Shown: positions 23,261-33,750 of the stretch, piece after piece
Numbering within the stretch: the first letter of the stretch is position 1
Layout of the letters: each line of letters starts with the position of its first letter
Source of the DNA: Chara braunii
Taxonomy: Eukaryota > Streptophyta > Charophyceae > Charales > Characeae
DNA: 45,187 nucleotides
Assembly: GCA_003427395.1 (NCBI GenBank)
Contig: BFEA01000587.1
Location: forward strand, 104,803-149,989
Reading direction: 5' to 3'
The notes under the pieces: model-generated
What the model was told of the DNA's origin: nothing
Database searches by the model: none
The model's input: only the letters and a program-made list of their open reading frames with translations
Position numbers and translations under genes: made by a program

Positions 23261-23938
23261 GACGCGAACTTGGTTATAAAGATGTCCGTTTCAGGCCTCG
23301 GCCTGTCGGACTGTACTAAAGGTCGTACTTAGGCACATCAGCCATCTCTAAGGCTCCTATGTGTCGACCCTTGCCGTACGAAGGGGTCAGTTCTACCTGC
23401 CACTGTCGTGCATGCGGCAAAACTTGTGTTGTTACCCAAAAAACTCCACCTTTCTCACTAGGCTATCATTCCAAAAGACCGCACATTTACTACCCCAGCA
23501 TCAGAAAAACTCCAACTTAATGTCGCCCACGGCCTCTACCGCTAGCCAATATCATGGTCGGCCTAGGAAGTCGAGCACCTTGCACCTCACTGGTCCTAAT
23601 CCCGTCGCACGTAAGTCAACGGATCCGATAACTGAATCTTAGCCCTGATCATCAACTGCCAGTCTCGAACGCGAACGCGCACCGCGTGCGCTACTGCAGT
23701 TTCTTCACACTCCCTTTCTAATTCACCCTATTACGTGTGGACACCGTTCTCATAAACATATCCAATGTTCACCTAAAACCCATGCGTACCCTCGAAGTGG
23801 ACGCCCAAACACTCTCTAATCAGATCAAAAACCTGTGTCACTCCCAACCCCTGAGAGTTGGTTATGGTCACACGAAAATAAGACACACGCTCGAATATCG
23901 TTGAAAACGCACCATCTGTGAGATGCAAAAATATGCCC
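23261..23938. other. No gene seen inside copy D
   Basis: Short frames only. GC-rich palindromic text near 23668-23692 (gcgcaccgcgtgcgc). No domain recognisable. Confidence 0.4.
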
Positions 23939-23968
23939 AAATACCCTTGTAAGGGTATTCGGGCCGAG

Positions 23969-24160
23969 AGGATGCCGCAGGAAGAAAATAGTCAAGGAGG
24001 TCGAGAAAATAATAAGTGAGACACCGACACGTGAGAACGTAGCTAGGGTCAAAAAGGCCACCAGGATAAGGCATAAGAAGAACCAAAGGGCCACGAGCCA
24101 AGTAAAGAGCCGTGGTCAGAAAGACCGGCACGCGCGGGACATAAAAAGAGACTAGAGATG
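23969..24160 (+). repeat. Retroelement segment shared with 27354-27550, upstream copy
   Basis: From TGCCGCAGGAAG (23973) to about 24160 this matches 27358-27550 with about ten percent differences. It is a pair of direct repeats 3,385 bp apart. The downstream member lies about 290 bp inside an LTR-like start at 27068, so the pair is best read as parts of the two LTRs of one plus-strand element, the upstream one cut short by copy D. Confidence 0.65.
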
Positions 24161-24163
24161 AAA

Positions 24164-24362
24164 CAACCATGAGGGAGGTTGAAAGAGAAAGATGAAAATG
24201 AAAAAGACTGGTGAGACCGTCATTGAAATAACCATGAGGAAGGTTGAAAGAGAAAAGATGAGAATGGAAAAAGGCCGGTGGGACGCTTATTGAAATAGCC
24301 ATAAGGAAGGTTGAAAGAGAAGGATGAGAATGAAAGAGGCCGACGGCACGGGGTCGGTCATT
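24164..24362. repeat. Tandem repeat, period about 65-68 bp, three copies
   Basis: Units start 'aaccatgagg.aggttgaaagag' at about 24164, 24229 and 24296 and contain 'gatgagaatg' and a GAC/GGC-rich end. Short complementary pairs such as CCGAC/GTCGG (24341-24358) occur at the unit ends. Confidence 0.75.
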
Positions 24363-25470
24363 GAAAAGACTTTCAAAGAGAGAAGGATTGAGAAGGGAAA
24401 AAACGACGCATTGGACAGGAGAGGCAAACATCAAAATGGGAAGGAGGAAGACTGAGAAGACCATTGGGACGGTCACGACAAATGACTTCTGAAAGAGGAT
24501 TAAGAATTGAGTTTGGACACATGGGTCGGCTGTGAGAAGCCGCCTAATTGAAAAGTTGCTGTCGAATCAGCCTTGAGAAAGAATTGGAAAAAAGATTGGA
24601 ATGAGCATTTGCTTGAGAATTGGAAATTGCATTGCATAAACAGGGGACCCTAGGCAAATTGAAAAGAGGTCGCCGGATCGACCATGGAAATAGCAAAGAG
24701 ATTGAGCCTTCCTCCTTCTTCTAGTCTCAGACCTGAGCATGAGGGGGATATTGGTGCCTGGACCATGACCCCAGAACCTCTACCCCATAGGGAAATGTCC
24801 AAGCGCGACCTGTTCCTCATAAGTAGGACACCAGGTTAAAGGATCAAGGTATCGGATACGATCCTCGACATCATGACCGAGCTCCGGCAACGAGCTCTAG
24901 TCGGAGGGTTCAAATTGCACCTCGCGTTGAGTTTCTAACGTCCAGGACGGCAAGACGGGTCTCATAAGTCTTGATGACCCTCTCCAACCACACGCCACGT
25001 CGTTGAGGGGCGGCTTGACCGTTTGGGAAGAACCTAGCAAACTAATAGAGAGTCCCAACTCTCTTGAGAAAGGAAGAGACCGGATCCATAAAACTTACCA
25101 CTTGGGATGAACGATTCGTGAGGGAGCTACTTATGGTATGATGGGGTCTTGGGAGGCATGGACTGAACCTTCCTAACACATGCGAGGAGGTACCTCAATG
25201 ATGATGCCCATCTCCAAAGAAGTGGCCGCCGGACTAGAGTAAAGGATGGGGTGAGTTATCAACAGAGGGAGAATTGATCACCCTTCCTTTTATGGGCCGA
25301 TGGGCTGATATCCGTCTACTTAGTTGGCAGACAAGGTCTGCGTACCTCCAAGTGAGAACCGGTTGCGCAATGAGGACGTCGCGATTGAGTGGGGGGAAGG
25401 TGTGTCATCTACCTAATGACAAAAGCGTGTGAAAAAGGACAGCAATCAAAAACATTTGAATGTATGTGGA
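24363..25470. other. Purine-rich interior, no gene recognised
   Basis: No retroelement domain could be read on either strand. Small perfect stems occur (CGGCT/AGCCG near 24527-24542; GGTCG/CGACC near 24668-24683). A GAGTGGGGGGAA polypurine tract at 25388-25399 duplicates the one at 27055-27066, along with the text before it. Confidence 0.45.
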
Positions 25471-25479
25471 CTTGGGATT

Positions 25480-26055
25480 GAGAATGGTCTAGCAAAACAC
25501 TAGAGAAAGGAATTGATTAAGCATAGGTTTGAGAATGGTATGGCAAGACGCCAAAGAAAAATTGATTGAGTTTGGGTTTGAGAATGGTCTGGCAAGACGC
25601 CAGAGAAAGGAAGTGATTAAGTCTGGATTTGAGAATGGTTTGGCAAGATGCCAGAGAGAAACTGATTGAGCCTGAGCTTGAGAATGGTCTGGCAAGACGC
25701 CAGAGATAAATTGATTGAGCCTGGGCTTAAGAATGATCTGGCAAGACGCCAAAAAAAAATTGATTAAGCTTTGGCTTAAGAAAGATCTGACAATTAAGCT
25801 TTGGCTTAAGAAAGGTCTGACAAAGACGCCAGAGAGAAATGCATGCGAGAACGGATTGAGCTTAGGCTTGAAAAAAAGTATGACAAGACGCCAGAGAGAA
25901 ATGTATGTGAGAATAAGCTTGGGCTTGAGAAAGACCTGGCAAGACGCCAGAGAGAAATTAATGGAAAATTGATTGAGCCTGGGTTTGAGAAAGGCCTGGC
26001 AAGATGTCCATGCAGAATTGCATGTAAAGATTGAATGAGCTCGGATTTGAGAAAA
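25480..26055. repeat. Tandem array, period about 50 bp, about 11 copies
   Basis: Units contain 'gagaatggtctggcaagacgcc', split here as GAGAATGGTCTGG then CAAGACGCC, at 25480, 25531, 25580, 25631, 25680 and 25729, then longer, more diverged units to about 26055. Long minus-strand frames here simply translate the repeat (repeating SLASCQ/FLSQSL words) and are not credible genes. Confidence 0.85.
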
Positions 26056-26467
26056 GGTTGACAATTTTTTTTCCTTTGAAGAGATTGCATGATAACATAC
26101 AAAGGGAAGCTTGTCAGAATGACCAAGAAGAATCATATACGAAACTGTCTAAGGAAAGGATTGAGGGAGCTAGCAGGCCAGACTGAAAAAATTGCAAGAA
26201 ACAACTGGAGAAGGACTCGAGGGGCCTAGCAAAATGGTCATAAAAAGCATAGGAAGAAACTGCATAAGAATGGGTATGGGAGCCTAAGAAAGAGGCCAAG
26301 GACATTGGAGAACAAATATGAAAGGGTCAACAAAAGACAAAGAGAATGAACGAGTAAAAGATGAGACCAAATAGAGGAACAAATCAGATTGAAACTTTGG
26401 GGAGACACAAGGCCAGACAAGAGGGGGGCACCAAATTTTATTGGGGAGAAAAGATGGTCGGATATAT

Positions 26468-26565
26468 ATTTTTTCAAGACATACATATAAAAAAGAAGAA
26501 TCAAAATAGGAATTGATCAATTCCTGTTTTGATTCTTCTTTTTTATATGTATGTCTTGAAAAAAT
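26468..26565. repeat. 98-bp near-perfect palindrome
   Basis: The left arm 26468-26516 and right arm 26517-26565 are reverse complements with one difference (T at 26506 against G at 26526, a wobble pair in RNA) and no loop; the centre is AATTGATCAATT. The arms are AT-rich and begin ATTTTTTCAAGACATAC. No target duplication is visible. It could be a tiny fold-back element, a hairpin RNA source, or a fold-back assembly artefact. Confidence 0.9.
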
Positions 26566-27054
26566 AGACAAAAAAAAACAGAATGTTCATCTTGGAGACG
26601 TAAATATGTTGACCACACGGACAAAAAAAACAATTATATGATGCATTAAAAATGATCAGGAACATGGACTACACGGTCCGAAAATCCGATGGAGAAAGGC
26701 ACTAGGGGTGACAGACCTCGGGAAGGATGCAGGGGCTGCAAGAGACGAAGGTCGAAAAAGCATGATGTACTAAGGGTGATGAATGAGACGAGAGGAGTCG
26801 AAGGACGAAAAATCCTGATGTACTAAGGGTGATGAATGAGACAAAAGAAGTCTGAAAGAGCACCTAAAAGAAAACTTGATCCTCTCACGCACCCCTCTCT
26901 GCCCCAAGGAGCAAAAACTAAAAGAGACCCTGAGAAAGGAATAAGAAAAGATAAAAAGGTCCCTGACAAACTAACCACCTATCCTACCCCACTCCCCCGC
27001 CTTACCTGCTTCACGCATTAACAACTGACTAGTGCGCGATGATGACATCGCGAA
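26566..27054. other. Interior sequence with short direct repeats, no gene
   Basis: The phrase 'ctgatgtactaagggtgatg' or a near copy occurs at about 26763 and 26814, followed by GAATGAGAC. No coding domain. The stretch ends with the stem CGCGAT/ATCGCG just before the polypurine tract. Confidence 0.45.
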
Positions 27055-27066
27055 TGAGTGGGGGGA
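27055..27066 (+). promoter_or_regulatory. Polypurine tract before an LTR-like start
   Basis: GAGTGGGGGGAA lies immediately before TGTGTCGGGACC. A run of purines next to the TG start of the 3' LTR is the standard plus-strand priming site of LTR retrotransposons. The matching tract at 25388-25399 has no clear LTR start behind it. Confidence 0.6.
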
Positions 27067-27067
27067 A

Positions 27068-27560
27068 TGTGTCGGGACCGGTGGGTCCCAAGATAAGTCC
27101 TGGCCCTTGAGAGATGGTAAATGGTAGAATTGTGCACAACAGAGTAAACCAGAGGCAAGAGAGATAGAAAGGATGAAAGGCCAAAGACACATGTGTCGGC
27201 GCCTAGGGACCTAGAGAATGCCCTGGGCCGCTGGAACCACTGGACCAAGAAGAGACTAGCAAAATAGCGAGCGACGAACGACCGCCGAAAAATAGTAAAG
27301 GTGGTCCTTCTTCTCGCAAGGAGAAGGACCGCCGGGAAAAAAATGCCCTGGGCTGCGTGCCGCAGGAAGAAAATAGTCAAGGAGGTCTATAAAATAATAA
27401 GTGAGGCACCGACACGTGAGAACGTAGTTAGGGTCAAGAAGGTCACCGGGATGAGGCATAAGAAGAATCAAAGGGCCACGAGCCAAATAAAGAGTCGCGG
27501 TCCGAAAGACCGACACGCGCGGGACATAGAAAAAATACTAGAAATGAAGTGGCCATGGGG
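27068..27560 (+). mobile_element. LTR-like sequence (3' LTR candidate)
   Basis: It begins TGTGTCGGGACC and at once forms the stem GGGACC-GGTG-GGTCCC. A further stem, GGTCCTTCT/AGAAGGACC, is at 27303-27330. 27358-27550 is repeated at 23973-24160. The right end is uncertain because similarity fades after about 27550 and no CA end with target duplication could be paired. No protein-coding content. Confidence 0.5.
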
Positions 27561-28120
27561 AAGAAAGTGCCAAGAAAAAACGGGGCACCACAAGAAAAAG
27601 TGTCGGGGACCATAGGGGACTAAGTAAAAATAATGATATTTTGGGCCCAAGTATCGGTGGGACAAGTGTCGGGGACTAGCACGGGCAAAGTGGCGGGGAC
27701 ATGCAATATCCCAAGGCAAAGTCGTGAAGGGCCATGAGAAAATAAGCCCAAGGCGAGGTGTGTCGTCGAGATCAAGATCTAAACGGTCAAGAATATTAGA
27801 GGCAAACGGAAAGGCAAACCGGAAAGGAAAGCAAAAGAAAAGCAAGAGAGGAGGCATGACCGCAATCCGGCATATCTCGAACTAGCCACCTTGAAAAAAA
27901 TGAAGCCTAGAGGAGCTCCATTAGAAAAATAGGCTCCCGGAAAAAAATCAGAGGAAAGGGGACCACAATTTGGAAGAAAGGAAGGCAAAAGGAGGCTCCC
28001 ATGGGAGGCCTAGAAAATAGGCTCCCGAGATAAAACAGACTGCACCATGGGCACAGGGAGGGCAAAAACTAAGAGGAAGGGTCTAGAACAGGCCTTAACA
28101 GCTACTTGACACTTGACATG
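27561..28120. repeat. Diverged repeat unit 1, related to 28970-29545
   Basis: Shares, in the same order, 'gtcggggac', 'gtcgagatcaagatc', 'caagaatattag', a purine-rich block, 'atatctcg.actag', 'gaggctcccatgggaggcc' and 'gacacttgacatgctac' with the later unit. Symmetric elements that are perfect in the later unit are partly broken here. Confidence 0.55.
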
Positions 28121-28159
28121 CTACAAAAAAAAAAAAAAAAAAAAAGGTGGGGGAAAAAA

Positions 28160-28531
28160 AAAAAAAGAGTGAGAGGGAGTGAGTGAGTTGGTTGTCAGTA
28201 GGGAATGGCAGTTCCGTACTGTCAAAAAATGGAGGGGGTAGTAGACAAAACAAAAAAAACCTTAACGGTAGAAAACGATCACTTGGGGAGATACATCCGT
28301 GACCAGATACATTTTGAAATATGACGGTTGCAAAAGACCTTCATTTNCAAAAAGAGTGAGAGGGAGTGAGTGAGTTGGTTGTCAGTAGGGAATGGCAGTT
28401 CCCTACTGTCAAAAAATGGAGGGGGGAAAAAAAAAAAAAAAAAAAACCTTAACGGTAGAAAACGATCACTTGGGGAGATACATCCGTGACCAGATACATT
28501 TTGAAATATGACGGTTGCAAAAGACCTTCAT
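28160..28531. repeat. 187-bp tandem duplication joined at an N
   Basis: The text from 'agagtgagagggagtg' to 'gcaaaagaccttcattt' occurs twice, 187 bp apart, nearly identical except around the A-rich middle. A single unknown base (28347) lies exactly at the junction, and long A runs precede each copy, so an assembly duplication is as likely as a biological one. Confidence 0.85.
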
Positions 28532-28799
28532 TTTCTTTTGATTTTGCAGAGAAAATCAAGAAAAATCAAGACCCCATGCAACCGAAATAAAACGGATTGG
28601 CATAGGGGAGAAAAAACACATGTTTTAGCCGGAGCCAATATTGAGTCCGGATGCACTTAGGAGTTGATCGTTTCCTTTTGTTTAAGTTTAAGGCATGTTG
28701 TGGGGCAATGAGGCTAGGAAAAATACCATTATGGCAGTCTGAGAGATAATGGACTGCATGAGGAAGTCTAGGTCAAAAGAAAAAGGACCTTGGATCACC

Positions 28800-30505
28800 C
28801 AAGACACTAAAAAAGAGTGTCTTAGGCTTGGGCAAATAAAGACGACAAATGAGGGTCGCGAGATGGTGGATCTCGTGACCTAGAATATTCGCGGCACTTG
28901 AGGCCATGAGAAGAAGGGAATGGGATTATCGGGGACAAGGGAGCCCTAAATAACAATGAGACGTCACCGGGAAGACTGTCGGGGACTAGATGAGTCCAAA
29001 TAAAAATAGTCAAAAATTGAAACATGCGCCGGCAGGACCACCACCGGGACTAGAAAATGGAACCGGCATGAAAGAATGGTGGGGACTTGAGTAGTCCCAA
29101 GGAAACCATAACCTAGCGAAAGAAGAGAAGTGTACAAGCAAGTAACGTCGTCAAGATCAAAGATCTTGACGGTGAAAAATATTAGTCATTGTGAGTGCAA
29201 ACTGAAAGAGCCTAAGGAGAGAGTGTTAGGAGGCAAAAATAAGAGAAAATGAGCAAAGGAGGGGTTGCCCGGCAGTCCGAGATATCTCGGACTAGCAAGG
29301 CATAAGAAAATAGAGCCTCAATGAACTCTATGCAGAAAATAAGTTGGCCAGGAAAAATCGGAGCACAAGGGGGCTCAAAATTGAGAAAACGGATGCAAAT
29401 AAGAACCCCCATGAGCATGGGGGTTCCATTATTGCAATCCGAGTTACAACGGTCAACTGCTGGCCATGAATCTGGCCTTGAATGAGGTCCTAAGGCCTAA
29501 AAAGAGAATGCACAACAGCTTGACACTTATCATAACAACAATAAAAGAAAAAAGAGAAAAAAATGAGAGAAAAAAAGGGGTGAATGAGACAAAAGAGGAG
29601 AAAAGGGTGGAGGAAAATGTGCCGGCCAGTTGGGACTAGCACAGCCGGGACTGACAAGTTCCTACTGTGACCTCATCCGTCCAGATTTTGTGGAGGGCAA
29701 TTCGGATTGCATCTTGGGGCATTATCTCAGCAATATCTGAATTAAAAAGAACAAAATTGAGCAAAAATGCAAAAAGGAGTTGGCCGTTTTTTTTGTGAGT
29801 CATGGATCTGAGATCAGATCTCATGGTGGAGAGCATATGGCCGTTTTTTTGTGGGTCAGCTCGAACGGCCCACTCCGGAATGAGTTGGCAGCCCAAAATG
29901 GAAAGAATCAAAAGAAGGAAAAAACTGAAACTGTGCATTTGGCCCAAAAAGAAGACTAGATGCACAAAAAGGTGAAAAAGTGAGCACAGGGGCTTAAAAT
30001 TGAAGCAAGGACCACTTGGGGTAGCTTGGAATTATGCTGGCCTTGAATCTCAGCAAGATTCAAGACTGAGATTGCTCCGAGGCATGAGAAAATACCTCGG
30101 CCTACCAAATTGGGGTGAGAACAACAAAAAGTGAGAAAAAGACCCATAAGGCATTTTTCTTTCAAGTAGGGCTTCCCCTTGGGCATTTGGACTCAAAGGG
30201 GCAACATTTGAAGAAGAAAAGGAGGTTGAAGGAGGCCAAGAGGCAATCCGAGTTGGTACCAACCACTCAGACTGCATGTACTTGATCAAAATGAGGTTCG
30301 CATGCCCCCGGAGAGACCTAGTGAAAGGATTTGGCCTTAGGGGTACATCGGTTTACTTGGAGGCACGTAGAGAGGCTCATGGGCTGACCGATACTCCGGT
30401 TTCAGCCTACATAAGCTGAGGGAGCAGTCCGACAGACTCACATTTGCATGAGGAGTGCACATGCTGCCCAAGTGAGCTCATATGTGCACTCTACTCACTT
30501 GGAGT
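28800..30505. repeat. Hairpin-dense retroelement-like region
   Basis: No gene is recognisable, but perfect stems recur every 50-200 bp: AAGACACT/AGTGTCTT (28801-28823), GGTCGCGAGAT with ATCTCGTGACC (28854-28880, one wobble), CGTCAAGATC/GATCTTGACG (29149-29171), AGTCCGAGATATCTCGGACT (29274-29293), GAACCCCCAT/ATGGGGGTTC (29403-29426), TGAGATC/GATCTCA (29809-29823), CCGAGG/CCTCGG (30077-30100) and two interleaved pairs at 30043-30073 and 30453-30502. 28970-29545 is the second copy of the unit at 27561-28120. Confidence 0.7.
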
Positions 30506-30834
30506 GAGAGGAAGGGAACCGCTGTCAGTTGGGGGCCTTGGAGGAGGCTGTGAGCTAGCTGGAGCTTCCATTAGAGCTAGTGTGGGTAGTAGAGACTCAA
30601 GGGGGTGGTCTGCCATAGCCCCCAGATTGTGGGAGAAAGAGAGAGGCTAGAAAGAGTCTCATTAGCCCTCGTAGAGGGAAGGACTCCAAAGTCATAGTGA
30701 TAGGAACTTGTCACAATCAGAAAGAGACTGAGGAGGAGGAATGAGAGGGGCTTGAGGAGGAAGGGAGTCATAGCCAAGTAAGGAGAAACATCACAAAGAT
30801 TGGTACTTCAACTCCAAGATACTGAAGGAGGTGA
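30506..30834. other. No gene seen
   Basis: Short frames on both strands without recognisable domains. CCCTCGTAGAGGG at about 30666-30678 is a small stem. Confidence 0.4.
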
Positions 30835-31080
30835 GTGGAAAGAAGGAGAATCTCTTCTTTTTCTTCTTTTTCTTTTTCTTCTTTTTATTTCTTCTTCTTC
30901 TTCTTCTTTTCTTCTTCCTCTTCTTTTTCTTTTTTCTTCTCCTTCCTCTTCGTCTTCTTCTCCTTCCTCTTCCTGTTCTTCTCCTACTCTTCCATGTTCC
31001 CTCATCCACATTCTGATTTTTTTTTTCCTCGTTTTTTCCCTCCATAGGTGCTTTCCAAATCTTAGTATAGGCAGTAGGAG
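30835..31080. repeat. Polypyrimidine (TTC/TTTTC) tract
   Basis: From about 30850 to 30990 the plus strand is almost only T and C, with TTC triplet runs; the minus strand is the GAA/GGA-rich mirror. Long frames on either strand (Phe/Ser/Leu or Lys/Arg/Glu runs) are by-products of composition. Confidence 0.9.
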
Positions 31081-31110
31081 GTTTTTTCACTAGTGATCGT
31101 CTTCCCATTT

Positions 31111-31740
31111 CTTCACTCCATAGTAAATTGCCACTTTCCACTTTGTGTTTTCATGCACGACTCTCTTCACTTTCTCTTCATTTCTTCACTTAGTAGTAAA
31201 TCGCAACTTTGTTTCTTGCTTATTCTAGTATTTTGTGTGATATTTTCCTCATGTTTTGTCAATTCCTTCACTCCAATGTAAATCGCCACTTTCCACTTTG
31301 TGTATTCATGCTTGAGCTCTCTTCACTTTTTCTCAATTTTTTTCACTTGGTAATAAATCGCAACTTTGTTTCCTGCTTATTCTAGTATTTTTTGTGTGAC
31401 CTTTCTCTCATTTTTTGTCCATTCCTCCACTCCAGTGTAAATCGTCACTTTCCACTTTGTGTTTTCATGCTTGAGAGTGAGCTTCGCTCATTCTCTCTCC
31501 ACTTTCTCTCAATTTCTTCACTTGGTAATAAATCGTAACTTTGTTTCTTGCTTATTCTAGTATTTTGAGTGACCTTTCTCTTATGTTTTTGTCCATTCCT
31601 TCACTCCAATGTGAATCGTCACTTTCCACTTTGTGTGTTCATGCTTGAGTCTCTTACTTTCTCTTCATTTCTTCATTTGGTAATAAATCGCAACTTTGTT
31701 TCTTGCTTATTCTAGTATTCTGTATAATTTTTCTCTCATG
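31111..31740. repeat. Tandem array, period about 154-174 bp, four copies
   Basis: Units begin with a CTTCACTCCA-type phrase at about 31111, 31265, 31425 and 31599 and contain 'cactttccactttgtg', 'taataaatcgcaactttg' and 'cttgcttattctagtatt'. The third copy has an inserted stem GAGAGTGAGC/GCTCATTCTC near 31472-31494. It merges with the next array, which keeps the idea of a repeated 'cattcttgcacttggt' phrase. Confidence 0.85.
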
Positions 31741-33750
31741 CTTTGTACATTCTTGCACTTGGTGGTAATCTGATTCATCCTTGGCTGTTCAACTAGTTAC
31801 ATGCTTGTGTTTTCGCTAGTCACATTCATGCTTTGTCCATTTTTGCATTTGGTGATAGCCTGATCATCCTTGGCTGTTCAACTAGTTACATGTTTGTGTC
31901 ACACTCATGCTTAGTCAATTTTTTCATTTGGTGATAGTCCGATTCATCCTTGACTTTTCAACTAGTCACATGCTTGTGTCACACTCATGCGTTGTCCATT
32001 TTTGCACTTGGTGATAGTCTGATTCATCCTTGGCTGTTCAACTAGTCTCATGCTTGTGTCACACTCATGGTTTGTTCATTCTTGCACTTGGTGATAGTTC
32101 GATTCATCCTTAGCTATTCAACTAGTCACATGCTTGTGTCACACTCATGCTTTGTCAATTCTTGCACTTGGTGATAGTCCGATCCATCCTTGGCTGTTCA
32201 ACTAGTCATATGCTTGTGTTTTCATTAGTCTGCTTTTTCAATTCCTGCACTTCGTGACAGTCCGATTCATCCTTGGTTGTTCAAATAATCACATGCTTGT
32301 GTTTTCATTAGTCACGCTCATGCTTTGACCACTCTTGCACTTGGTGATAGTCCGATTCGTCCTTGGTTGTTCAACTAGTCACATACTTGTGTTTTCGTTA
32401 GTCACACTCACGCTTTGTCAATTTTCGCACATGATGATAGTCCAATTCATTCTTGGCTGTTCAACTAGTCACATGCTTGTGTCACACTCATGCTTTATCC
32501 ATTCTTGCACTTGGTGATAGTCCGATTCATCCTTGGCTGTTCAACTAATCAGATGCTTGTGCCACACTCATGCTTTGTCCATTCTTGTATTTGGTAATGG
32601 TCTAATTCATCCTTGGCTGTTCAACTAATCACATACTTGTGTTTTCATTAGTCACACTCATGCGTTATTCCATTCTTGCTCTTGGTGATAGTTCGATTCA
32701 TCTTTGGTTGTTCAACTAGTCACATGTTTGTGTTTTCATTAGTCACACTCATGCTTTGACCACTCTTGCACTCGGTGATAGTCCTATTCATTCTTGGCTT
32801 TTCTGATAGTCACATGATTGTGTTTTCATTAGTCAAACCCATGCTTTGACCACTCTTGAACTTTGTGATAGTCCGGTTCATCCTTGGTTGTTCAACTAGT
32901 CACATACTTGTGTTTTCGTTAGTCACACTCATGCTTTGTCAATTTTTGCACTTGGTGATAGTTCGATTCATCCTTGGCTGTTCAACTAGTCACATGTTTG
33001 TGTCACACTCATGCTTTGTCAATTCTTGCACTTGGCGATAGTCTGATTCATCCTTGACTTTTCAATTAGTCACATGCTTGTGTCACACTCATGCTNNNNN
33101 NNNNNNNNNNNNNNNNNNNNNNNNNNNNNNNNNNNNNNNNNNNNNNTATCCGATTCATCCTTGGTTGTTCAACTAGTCACATGCTTATGTCACACTCATG
33201 CTTTGTCAATTCTTGCACTTAGTGATAGTTCGATTCATCCTTGGCTGTTCAACTAAGTGACATGCTTGTGTCACATTCATGCTTTGTCCATTTTTGCACT
33301 TGGTGATAGTCTGATTAATCCTTGGCTGTTGAACTAGTCACATGCTTGTGTTTTCATTAGTCACACTCATGCTTTGTCCATTTTTGCACTTGGTGATAGT
33401 CTGATTCATCCTTGGCTGTTCAACTAGTCACATGCTTGTGTTTTCATTAGTCACACTCATGCCTTGTCCATTTTTGCACTTGATGATAGTCCGATTCATC
33501 CTGGTTGTTCAACTAGTCACATGCTTGTGTTTTCATTAGTCACACTCATGCTTTGTCCATTTTTGCACTTAGCGATAGTCCGATTCATCCTTGACTGTTC
33601 GACCGGTCACATGCTTATGTTTTCATTAGTCGCACTCATGCTTGGTCCATTCTTGCATTTGGTGATAATCCAATTCATCCTTGGCTGTTCAACTAGTGAC
33701 ATGCTTGTGTCACACTCATGCTTTGCCCATTCTTACACTTAGGTGTTAGT
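31741..33750. repeat. Satellite-like array of 80- and 90-bp units
   Basis: About two dozen units contain 'tgcacttggtgatagtc', 'gattcatccttggctgttc', 'aactagtcacatgcttgtg' and 'cacactcatgctttgtc'. Two lengths alternate: 80 bp, and 90 bp with an extra TTTTCATTAG before the TCACACTCATG. Units diverge by several percent. Frames reading SDSSILGCSTSHMLV-like repeats are translations of the array, not a gene. Confidence 0.95.
33096..33146. other. Assembly gap of 51 N inside the satellite array
   Basis: Run of unknown bases. The flanking units are in phase with the array, so the array length here is uncertain. Confidence 0.99.

Larger units (their letters stand above)
22985..23966 (-). mobile_element. 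Diverged third copy (D) of the LTR-like unit
   Basis: 22975-23260 matches 14000-14300 (A-rich tract, 'gggatagtc.cgtg', 'cgtaacctatagggcta'). 23905-23966 matches the end of copies A and B, including the hairpin AATACCCT/AGGGTATT at 23940-23959 and the 'tgcaaaa' just before it. Between these blocks homology is not visible by eye. Same minus orientation as A and B. Confidence 0.6.

Noticed and set aside
25489-26136. 215-codon minus-strand frame
   Set aside because: It is a translation of the 50-bp tandem array.
30791-31141. Lys/Arg-rich minus-strand and Phe-rich plus-strand proteins
   Set aside because: Composition of the polypyrimidine tract.
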